This document shows positions 1 to 6,199 of a stretch of DNA of 6,199 nt, piece after piece; the stretch's first letter is position 1; every line of letters starts with the position of its first letter. A program made the position numbers and the translations under genes. The stretch is from Alphaproteobacteria bacterium (GTDB taxonomy: Bacteria; Pseudomonadota; Alphaproteobacteria; Rhizobiales; Hyphomicrobiaceae). The stretch is from contig JAHZKN010000119.1 of the NCBI GenBank assembly GCA_022600335.1, positions 1-6,199 of the forward strand, written 5' to 3'. The notes beneath the pieces are model-generated. The model had not been told where the DNA came from and searched no databases. It saw only the letters and a program-made list of their open reading frames with translations.

Positions 1-24
1 GCAGCATACTGTGGTCGGCACAGC

Positions 25-642
25 TCATTTTTTGAGCACTACAAATGAGATCAGGCCTCCAGGACGGCCTGTGTCGGGCTTGTAGTGATACATGAGGGCG
101 GCTAGTTCGTCTGTGATGCCACTCCAGAAATTGACCTTAAACGGTGCTTGATCATAGGACTCATCGGCGACCCGACCGACAAGTGTCTGCAAAGCCTTTT
201 CTAGGTCGCGCTGGGGGACAACACCCGGCAAGTTGAGGCTGCATGCAAATGCGCGAGATTTGGCAAATGCCGGCAACGCTTTGGCAAGCGCTTCATCAAC
301 CGGTCCCGATGAAATGGAAACGTGTAGTTTCTTTCCGTCCTTCAAGAATGACCAAGCCTTGAGATCTTCTGGCGGCACCTCAGGGCTAAAGGCTTTGAGA
401 GCCTTGCCGGTAAGCGGTGTCCAGTGTCGGTCTTTGGCCAATCCCAAAATGGGGGCAAGGTCCGGCAGGTTGGCGTAACAGATTTCATCAAAGAGTTTGG
501 TATAGGCATCGGCTTTGTCGGATTGTGCTGTAGGCTCGGCTGCGAAACAGCTGATTGGTGTCGCAACAGTGACCACACCTGCAATAAGAGCCAATGCACA
601 GGCACATGTTTTTCTTACATGTCGAAGGATTGCGATCGCCAC
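25..642 (-). CDS. Small exported protein of unknown function
   Basis: I do not recognise the family. With the GTG start chosen here the product is 205 aa. The N-terminus has a basic segment (R7, H8, R10, K11), a hydrophobic stretch at about residues 12-31 and a likely signal peptidase I site after A34 (C-F-A, then A-E-P), so export to the periplasm is likely. The mature part has only two cysteines, C55 (in CYANLPD) and C134 (in FACSLNLPG), which could form a disulfide. No membrane segment or catalytic motif is visible after the signal. A GTG eight codons upstream (664-666) keeps the frame and gives 213 aa. I prefer the inner GTG because GAG lies 8 nt upstream of it and it makes a more normal signal peptide. 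The gene lies 167 bp downstream of ccrM on the same strand, with its own candidate promoter in the gap. The reading frame is convincing; the function is open. Confidence 0.8.
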   Translation of the reverse strand: MAIAILRHVRKTCACALALIAGVVTVATPISCFAAEPTAQSDKADAYTKLFDEICYANLPDLAPILGLAKDRHWTPLTGKALKAFSPEVPPEDLKAWSFLKDGKKLHVSISSGPVDEALAKALPAFAKSRAFACSLNLPGVVPQRDLEKALQTLVGRVADESYDQAPFKVNFWSGITDELAALMYHYKPDTGRPGGLISFVVLKK

Positions 643-711
643 TGTGAATTCTCTGTTCGTTATCACGGCTAAGGCTTGTTAAGCAGGTCTCGCGCAAAGT
701 GAAACCTTTCT

Positions 712-726
712 CTCACCATAGGTGAG
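712..726. repeat. Inverted repeat CTCACC-ATA-GGTGAG
   Basis: Two perfect 6-bp arms (712-717 and 721-726) are separated by 3 nt. Further GGTG (730-733), CACC (739-742) and CCAC/GTGG (741-744 and 755-758) copies follow within 35 bp. No T-run follows on either strand, so it is not a classic intrinsic terminator. It overlaps the candidate -10 box and the GANTC site, so an operator is possible. Confidence 0.5.
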
Positions 727-741
727 TCCGGTGCATGTCAC
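715..741 (-). promoter_or_regulatory. Candidate promoter of the exported-protein gene, with a GANTC site in the spacer
   Basis: Read on the minus strand, GTGACA (736-741) and TATGGT (715-720) resemble -35 and -10 boxes with a short 15-nt spacer. A GANTC site (GAGTC on the plus strand, 724-728) sits between them. In Caulobacter, GcrA with CcrM methylation acts at sigma-70 promoters that carry a methylated GANTC in or near the core promoter. The site reads TGAGTCC, close to the GcrA-preferred motif as I remember it. The boxes are imperfect and the spacer is short, so this is tentative. Confidence 0.3.
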
Positions 742-809
742 CACTAAAGCTGTTGTGGTTGGTTAGGAAACAGGGCCCGAGGACTGGAATGGGCAAGATA
801 ACTTAGGCT

Positions 810-1952
<1,143 letters not shown>

Positions 1953-1980
1953 TCACAAAACGCATGGACACCTAATGCTT

Positions 1981-2014
1981 TCGATCTGATGCCAAAGCGT
2001 TGCCATCAGATCGG
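1981..2014. repeat. Hairpin-forming inverted repeat in the ccrM leader
   Basis: CGATCTGATG (1982-1991) is exactly complementary to CATCAGATCG (2004-2013). Inside, after one C-C mismatch, CAA pairs with TTG around a 4-nt loop (AGCG). This gives 10 + 3 bp and a possible T-G pair at the base. It lies about 40 bp upstream of the ccrM ATG. No T-run follows on either strand, so a terminator is unlikely. A protein-binding palindrome or a structured 5' leader fits better. Confidence 0.75.
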
Positions 2015-2060
2015 TATGTGAGAATAACGGCTTAGTGCCAAGATGGAAGGGCCATTGCAA

Positions 2061-2089
2061 ATTATCGTTGAGGTGATCCTACAAGTTAA
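2061..2089 (-). promoter_or_regulatory. Candidate ccrM promoter
   Basis: On the minus strand TTAACT (2084-2089) and GATAAT (2061-2066) are separated by 17 nt, giving 4/6 and 5/6 matches to sigma-70 boxes. Transcription would start near 2054 and leave a leader of about 110 nt that contains the 1981-2014 hairpin. The -35 region carries one TTAAC half-site of the CtrA type, but the second half at the usual spacing is missing. Confidence 0.4.
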
Positions 2090-2099
2090 GAGCTGGAAT

Positions 2100-2112
2100 G
2101 CGAACGGTTCGC
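2100..2112. repeat. 13-bp palindrome GCGAACGGTTCGC
   Basis: Perfect 6-bp arms (2100-2105 and 2107-2112) flank one central base. The palindrome lies between rnhB and ccrM, about 10 bp upstream of the candidate ccrM -35 box. That position would suit an activator or repressor. A short chance palindrome cannot be excluded. Confidence 0.45.
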
Positions 2113-2156
2113 TGAGCTTTAGGTGAAATACGTGCTGTTTTAGCGCGCAACTTTTT

Positions 2157-2795
2157 TTATGCACGGACAAGGCCCAAGGCCAGTTGCACCGGTTTAAATG
2201 ACCGCCGATGGTGAGGCGTTACACCAAGACGATTGAGTGCGGCCTTGTGTTCTGGTGTGCCATAGCCTTTGTGGCGTTCAAACCCGTAGCCAGGGCATTC
2301 ACGCGCCAATTCAGCCATCATGCGATCACGGGTCACTTTGGCAATGATCGAAGCGGCTGAGATCGACAGGCACTTACCATCACCTTTAACAATGGCGCGC
2401 GCTTCGCACTTCAGAACCGGGACCTTGTTGCCATCAATCAACGCCAAACGCGGCAATAAATTGAGCTGCGAAACAGCTTCACGCATGGCCGCGAGTGTTG
2501 CGTGCAGAATGTTATCGCGATCAATGCGTGCGACATCGGCGATGCCAATACCCACGTCTGCTGTGTCCTGAATGACATCAAAGAGTGCCGCGCGTTCGTA
2601 CGCGTCGAGGACTTTTGAATCATTCAATCCGACAGGCAAATTGTCAGGTGATAAAATGACAGCGGCTGCGACGACCGGGCCTGCCCAAGGGCCGCGCCCA
2701 GCTTCATCGACACCGGCGATCGGACCGCCGAGCAAGTCAATTTCCGTCTGTTCCAATTCAAAGGTTGGCCGTGGCTTCGAATCGCTTTTTCTCAT
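2157..2795 (-). CDS. rnhB: Ribonuclease HII
   Basis: This cytoplasmic endonuclease cuts the RNA strand of RNA/DNA hybrids. It starts removal of single ribonucleotides misincorporated in DNA and of primer remnants. The product is 212 aa, a normal length. The signature GVDEAGRGPWAGPVV is at 28-42. The four metal-binding acidic residues can be assigned by family alignment as D30, E31, D121 (in LIDGN) and D139 (in VKGDGK). LNDSK (57-61) and ISAASIIAKVTRD (145-157) are also typical, and the C-terminus has the usual HKGYGTPEH and HHRRSF elements. All key residues are present, so the enzyme should be active. The ATG at 2793-2795 lies 30 bp after the stop of the radical SAM gene, which suggests cotranscription. 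The ribosome binding site is weak (AGGG almost touching the ATG). Two GANTC sites fall within its first 180 bp. Confidence 0.97.
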   Translation of the reverse strand: MRKSDSKPRPTFELEQTEIDLLGGPIAGVDEAGRGPWAGPVVAAAVILSPDNLPVGLNDSKVLDAYERAALFDVIQDTADVGIGIADVARIDRDNILHATLAAMREAVSQLNLLPRLALIDGNKVPVLKCEARAIVKGDGKCLSISAASIIAKVTRDRMMAELARECPGYGFERHKGYGTPEHKAALNRLGVTPHHRRSFKPVQLALGLVRA

Positions 2796-2825
2796 GCCCT
2801 GAGTTTGCGGTCTTGCACGGCATTG

Positions 2826-4007
2826 TCAAAGCAGAGGCATCTGTCCTCCAACAGGAATCGGCCGTTTAAACAGGTCATGGCGGAGCTGCACGCGCTGTTG
2901 TTGGAAATTGTAGCGCTTGAGGGCGAGGCGAAAGCGGGCAGCGATCTGCGCCGCGTAGGGTCCTGAGCCGCGTTGGCGGAGGTTAAATTCTGACCGATAG
3001 TCCTGCCCCTCATGCATCGACTGCAGAAGATTGATGACACGCTTGGCCCGGTTTGGGGCTGCATCCTCTAACCATTCACGAAACAATTCTTTGATTTCCA
3101 ATGGCAGCCGCAGCATCACGTAGCCTGCCTCTTGAGCACCAGCCTTTGCGGCGGCCTCAAGTATGCTTTCAATCTCCGCATCTGTTAGGCCAGGAATAAT
3201 TGGTGCCACCATCACGGCCGTTGGAATGCCAGCTTCATGGAGTTCACGGAGGGCTGCAAGGCGCTTTGCAGGTGTCGATGCACGAGGCTCCATAGCACGC
3301 GCCAATTTGCGATCTAATGTGGTGATCGAGATGGCGACTTTGGCTAAGCCTTGCTGCGCCATGCGCGATAGAAGATCGATATCTCTGGTCACCAAAGCCG
3401 ATTTGGTCACCACCGCAACCGGATGGCGCACGCGCTCGAGAACCTCAAGGATGGCACGGGTGATCTTTTGCTGTCGTTCGATGGGTTGGTAGGGATCGGT
3501 GTTTGAGCCAAGCGCAATTGTACTTACTTTGTAGCGAGGATGACCCAATTCCTTTTCGAGCAATTTGGCGGCGTCAGGCTTTACATAGAGCTGGGTTTCA
3601 AAATCGACACCAGCGGAATGGCCAAGGTAGCAGTGAGATGGGCGTGCGTAACAGTAGATGCAGCCATGCTCGCAGCCCCGATAGGGATTAATCGACTGAT
3701 CAAATGAAATATCCGGACTGTCATTTCGAGTAAGGATGGAGCGGCTACGGTCTTCGTGCACGGTTGTTTGCATAGCCTCCATGTTGCCAAGGCTTTCCCA
3801 ACCGTCGTCGAATTCATAGCGCTGATCGCCGTCAAAGCGGCTGGAGCGATTGGAGCGTGCACCGCGGCCGCGACGACGATCGGCATGTACCAGCCCGGCC
3901 GCGTTGTCCGCCACGCGATCTTCTAAATCATCAGGTGGTAGGTCCGGGTGCACCTCATCCTTGAGCTGCTGTGTGTGTGGTGCAGCTGATTTTCGAATTT
4001 TGCTCAT
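2826..4007 (-). CDS. PA0069-family radical SAM protein
   Basis: The product is 393 aa and belongs to the radical SAM superfamily, in the group annotated as PA0069 family (COG1533, related in name to spore photoproduct lyase). The substrate is not known. The 4Fe-4S-binding motif CxxxCxxC is C112, C116 and C119 in GCEHGCIYCYARPSH, preceded by the family segment NDSPDISFDQSINPYRG (95-111). The N-terminal segment with GRGARSNRSSRF (47-58) and GW (69-70) is also typical of the family. The first 45 residues are charged and look disordered. The AdoMet barrel covers roughly 105-320, and the C-terminal part carries R/Q-rich segments. The ATG at 4005-4007 is preceded directly by GAGAGGA. It is the first gene of a likely operon with rnhB and is divergent from the glycosyltransferase pair. 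Family assignment is firm; biochemical role is unknown. Confidence 0.93.
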   Translation of the reverse strand: MSKIRKSAAPHTQQLKDEVHPDLPPDDLEDRVADNAAGLVHADRRRGRGARSNRSSRFDGDQRYEFDDGWESLGNMEAMQTTVHEDRSRSILTRNDSPDISFDQSINPYRGCEHGCIYCYARPSHCYLGHSAGVDFETQLYVKPDAAKLLEKELGHPRYKVSTIALGSNTDPYQPIERQQKITRAILEVLERVRHPVAVVTKSALVTRDIDLLSRMAQQGLAKVAISITTLDRKLARAMEPRASTPAKRLAALRELHEAGIPTAVMVAPIIPGLTDAEIESILEAAAKAGAQEAGYVMLRLPLEIKELFREWLEDAAPNRAKRVINLLQSMHEGQDYRSEFNLRQRGSGPYAAQIAARFRLALKRYNFQQQRVQLRHDLFKRPIPVGGQMPLL

Positions 4008-4040
4008 TCCTCTCAGTTCTCAGCACGTCATCCGCCGTCG

Positions 4041-4054
4041 GCGCTGTATAGCGC
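4041..4054. repeat. Inverted repeat GCGCT-GTAT-AGCGC in the divergent region
   Basis: Perfect 5-bp arms (4041-4045 and 4050-4054) flank GTAT. On the minus strand the repeat contains TATACA (4045-4050), a possible -10 box for the radical SAM operon; the matching -35 at 17 nt, TTTATT (4068-4073), is poor. A second small repeat, CTTCG-T-CGAAG, lies at 4101-4111. A TTGACG at 4079-4084 could be a plus-strand -35, but no good -10 follows. Promoter calls here are weak. Confidence 0.35.
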
Positions 4055-4163
4055 AAACAAAAGAACAAATAAAGAACATTGACGGCTCTTTGCACAGGAG
4101 CTTCGTCGAAGAGCTGCTAGGTCCACTCTTGTTGGGGCACATTGGGCATGTCAGAGAAGATCT

Positions 4164-4886
4164 ATGATTTCTGTCGTCATTCCGACCCTTGATTCCGAGC
4201 ACGACCTGACTGCGACGTTGAGCGCACTGGTGCCTCCGACGATTGCTGGCGTCGTGCGCGAGGTGATTGTTGTTGACGGTGGGTCTTGTGATCGGACCGC
4301 TGACATCGTCGAAGAGGCTGGCGGGACTTGGATCAGCTGTTCGCCGGCGGGGCGTGGTCCGCAACTCGCTGCTGGTGCGGAGAACGCCAAAGCAGATTGG
4401 ATCTTGTTCTTGCACGCCGACACCGTTCTGAGTGCAGGTTGGCATACTGAAGTCGAGACCTTCATACGCAACGTGGACGCTGGGACGCGTGCTGACAACG
4501 CGGGCGTCTTTCGCTTTCAGCTGGATGATGATGGGGTCGCGCCGCGACTTCTTGAGTCTCTTGTCTATGGACGAACACGTTGGCTTAAGTTTCCGTACGG
4601 TGACCAAGGTTTGTTGATCTCACGGCGACTGTACGATGAGGTTGGTGGTTTTCGCCCTTTGCAACTTATGGAAGACGTAGATTTGGTACGCCGCATCGGC
4701 CGTCGGCGCATTCATGCGTTTCGCAGTGCTGCGACTACGAGTGCCGAGCGCTATCGCCGTCATGGTTACTTACGCCGCATTGGCCGCAACCAAGTATGCT
4801 TAGCCCTTTACTATCTCAATGTTTCGCCTAATAGGTTGGCAAAAGTCTATAGCCCTGCGCAGTCGGTGAAGATGCGCCAGACATGA
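4164..4886 (+). CDS. Family 2 glycosyltransferase, TIGR04283 type
   Basis: The product is 240 aa with a GT-A fold and no membrane segment, so it is probably cytoplasmic or membrane-peripheral. It starts with the nucleotide-binding strand SVVIPTLDSE (3-12), followed by EVIVVDGGSCDRT (33-45). The group-typical GRGPQLAAGA is at 63-72, and HADT (84-87) supplies the metal-binding acidic residue. PYGDQG (144-149) and MEDVDLVRRIGRR (169-181) are the acceptor-side and catalytic-base elements. These features fit TIGR04283, named after an arsenosugar pathway. The sugar donor and acceptor cannot be told from sequence, and no arsenic gene is visible nearby. The ATG is preceded by AGAGAAG at a short distance. 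The stop overlaps the next gene's start by ATGA, so the two are translationally coupled and probably work in one pathway. Confidence 0.92.
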   Translation: MISVVIPTLDSEHDLTATLSALVPPTIAGVVREVIVVDGGSCDRTADIVEEAGGTWISCSPAGRGPQLAAGAENAKADWILFLHADTVLSAGWHTEVETFIRNVDAGTRADNAGVFRFQLDDDGVAPRLLESLVYGRTRWLKFPYGDQGLLISRRLYDEVGGFRPLQLMEDVDLVRRIGRRRIHAFRSAATTSAERYRRHGYLRRIGRNQVCLALYYLNVSPNRLAKVYSPAQSVKMRQT

Positions 4887-5506
4887 TCGTTGGTGGCATA
4901 ACAAATTGGCTTGTGGTGATGGTCAAAGTGCCGATCGCCGGGCGTGTCAAAACTCGCCTTGCCCACGATATTGGTGATGTGGCGGCGACGGCTTTTTATC
5001 GGCATACAACGGCAGCAGTTGTGCAGCGGTTATCCCCTACGCGGCGCTGGCAGACCGTGTTGGCAGTGGCACCAGATATCGGTTTGCAGTCACCGGTGTT
5101 TGCACATCATTTGCCAAGGATCGCCCAGGGCGGCGGCGATTTAGGACAACGTTTGCACCACATCATGGTGTCGTTGCCGCCGGGGCCGGTGGTGATCATC
5201 GGCAGCGATACCCCAGATGTGACACCACAATACATTTCAGACGCATTTCAAGCGCTGGGTCAGCATGATGCAGTGCTTGGCCCCGCCCCGGATGGTGGCT
5301 ACTGGCTCATTGGCCTAAAGCGCCGCCCCAATTGTCCCGCGATCTTTATAGACGTGCGATGGTCAACAGAGCATGCCCATGCAGACACGCGTGCCAATCT
5401 GGATGGGCTTCGCGTTGCTGAAATACAGGAACTGCCGGACGTGGATTGTGCAGCTGACCTTTCAGCCCTGCGACATCCCGTTGGTCGCCGCATTCTACCG
5501 AGGTGA
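4883..5506 (+). CDS. DUF2064 / TIGR04282 glycosyltransferase-like protein
   Basis: The product is 207 aa and belongs to the DUF2064 family (TIGR04282), which has a nucleotidyltransferase-like GT-A fold related to MobA and CofC. VMVKVPIAGRVKTRLA (12-27) is the nucleotide-binding loop with K23 and R25. GSDTPDVTP (107-115) holds the metal-binding aspartates, and GPAPDGGYWLIGL (133-145) is the family signature. RWSTEHA and DVDCAADL further on are also usual, so the protein is complete. It overlaps the preceding glycosyltransferase by 4 nt and has no clear ribosome binding site of its own, so coupling is likely. The family name mentions arsenosugar biosynthesis, but members occur widely without arsenic genes and the substrate is open. 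It ends 37 bp from the convergent moaB. Confidence 0.92.
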   Translation: MIVGGITNWLVVMVKVPIAGRVKTRLAHDIGDVAATAFYRHTTAAVVQRLSPTRRWQTVLAVAPDIGLQSPVFAHHLPRIAQGGGDLGQRLHHIMVSLPPGPVVIIGSDTPDVTPQYISDAFQALGQHDAVLGPAPDGGYWLIGLKRRPNCPAIFIDVRWSTEHAHADTRANLDGLRVAEIQELPDVDCAADLSALRHPVGRRILPR

Positions 5507-5543
5507 TAAGGATTTACCGCGTCATCGATGAGTGACAGGAGAC

Positions 5544-6113
5544 TTACGAATCAGAACCCCTTTGATGTTCATCGAGGCGTGGCATGATCTCAACCAAGTT
5601 GCACGGTCGATGGCGGTTATCAAGTTGGTACTTGAGAATTTTGTCCCAACCGTCGCGGCACGCACCAGGTGAACCCGGCAGGCAAAAGATATAGGTGCCG
5701 CCAGCAACGCCGGCACAGGCGCGTGATTGAATTGTTGAGGTGGCAACGGTTTCAAACGACAGCATGTGAAACAGTGTCGAGAATCCGTCGATCTCTTTTT
5801 CAAACAGTGGTTTCACGGCTTCTGGCGTTACATCGCGACCGGTGAATCCAGTTCCACCTGTTGTAATGACAACATCAACGTTGGCGTCTTTGACCCACTT
5901 GGTGACTTGAGCTGCGATGGCCGCACGATCATCTGTGACAAGTTTGCGATCAGCGACGCTATGACCGGCAGCCTCAATTCTCTCGGCTAACAAACCGCCA
6001 GATTTGTCGTCGGCAAGACTGCGCGTATCCGACATTGTTAGCAATGCGATACGCACCGGAATGAACGCGCGGCTTTCATCTATTTTTGGCACGGCGGCAA
6101 CATGCTCCGTCAA
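5544..6113 (-). CDS. moaB: MoaB-type molybdenum cofactor biosynthesis protein
   Basis: The product is 189 aa and belongs to the MoaB/MogA family, which binds molybdopterin and can adenylate it before molybdate insertion; it acts in the cytoplasm. The family starts with IPVRIALLTMSDTR (18-31) and SG (38-39). The molybdopterin-binding TTGGTGFTGRDVTPEAV is at 84-100 and LPGSPGACRDGW at 145-156. The end, RPCNLVEIMPRLDEH, matches alphaproteobacterial MoaB proteins I recall. The segment before STIQSRA reads ETVAT instead of the commoner KIGT, a mild deviation. The start is a TTG at 6111-6113 that overlaps the TGA of an upstream frame (TTGA). A GTG at codon 8 (6090-6092) is the alternative and would remove only residues outside the conserved core. 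It is convergent with the DUF2064 gene. Confidence 0.94.
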   Translation of the reverse strand: MTEHVAAVPKIDESRAFIPVRIALLTMSDTRSLADDKSGGLLAERIEAAGHSVADRKLVTDDRAAIAAQVTKWVKDANVDVVITTGGTGFTGRDVTPEAVKPLFEKEIDGFSTLFHMLSFETVATSTIQSRACAGVAGGTYIFCLPGSPGACRDGWDKILKYQLDNRHRPCNLVEIMPRLDEHQRGSDS

Positions 6114-6199
6114 GATTGGGGCTTACCCTCAACCTTGGCGTGATTTTCAGCAACCGTAAAGTTTTGAAGGCGCGGGCTAAGCAGCTGTACGATCTTCGA
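6110..6199 (-). CDS. C-terminal end of an unrecognised gene, cut by the window edge
   Basis: On the minus strand a frame open from the window edge encodes 29 residues, including LSPRLQNFTVAENHAK, and stops at TGA (6110-6112). The stop overlaps the TTG start of moaB by 4 nt, as is usual inside operons, which is the main reason to think it is real. Too little is visible to name a family. A chance open frame of 29 codons is possible. Confidence 0.45.
   Translation of the reverse strand, partial: SKIVQLLSPRLQNFTVAENHAKVEGKPQS

Noticed and set aside
535..560. Possible lipoprotein signal (cysteine at residue 32) in the exported protein
   Set aside because: The residues before the cysteine are P-I-S, with proline instead of a leucine-like residue at -3, and a good signal peptidase I site follows directly.
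2145..2160. GC-rich segment followed by a T-run on the plus strand next to the rnhB stop
   Set aside because: The genes on both sides are on the minus strand, where this reads as an A-run before the GC-rich part, and no good stem is present, so it is not a terminator for them.
3163..3492. 109-codon plus-strand open frame inside the radical SAM gene
   Set aside because: It is a shadow frame opposite a conserved barrel region, with no own start signal or motif.
4020..4607. 195-codon minus-strand open frame antisense to the glycosyltransferase
   Set aside because: It covers the start of a well-supported gene on the other strand, its translation is low-complexity and rich in R, S and T, and it shows no family motif.

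Overview
The window looks like ordinary chromosome of an alphaproteobacterium, most likely order Hyphomicrobiales (Rhizobiales). The main evidence is a complete CcrM-type GANTC adenine methyltransferase lying directly downstream of rnhB (RNase HII) and a PA0069-family radical SAM gene. From memory this order is common in that group, as is a MoaB gene close to the TIGR04283/TIGR04282 pair. Base composition appears moderate in GC (judged by eye, not computed). I see no insertion sequence, phage gene, tRNA, rRNA or CRISPR array.

Layout. From about 4007 down to 25, four genes lie on the minus strand in the order radical SAM protein, rnhB, ccrM, then a small unknown exported protein. The radical SAM gene and rnhB are 30 bp apart and probably cotranscribed. 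A 216-bp gap separates rnhB from ccrM. It holds a candidate promoter, a 13-bp palindrome and a strong hairpin, so ccrM may be controlled on its own. A 167-bp gap between ccrM and the chosen start of the exported-protein gene holds CACC/GGTG inverted repeats and the only intergenic GANTC site of the window.

A 156-bp divergent region separates the radical SAM operon from two plus-strand genes that overlap by ATGA: a family 2 glycosyltransferase (TIGR04283) and a DUF2064 nucleotidyltransferase-like glycosyltransferase (TIGR04282). They converge on a minus-strand moaB gene (molybdenum cofactor), whose TTG start overlaps the stop of a further reading frame cut by the window edge.

How the genes work together. 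CcrM sets cell-cycle-dependent adenine methylation and RNase HII removes RNA from RNA/DNA hybrids, so the minus-strand block has a replication and DNA-maintenance flavour. The role of the radical SAM protein is unknown. The two glycosyltransferases probably act in one pathway. The 'arsenosugar' label they carry in databases is not supported by any other gene seen here. I found no clear new multi-gene system. The most interesting signals are regulatory: a ccrM leader with a stable inverted repeat but no GANTC, a GANTC-free stretch of nearly 1.9 kb covering all of ccrM, and a possible methylation-sensitive promoter just downstream of ccrM.
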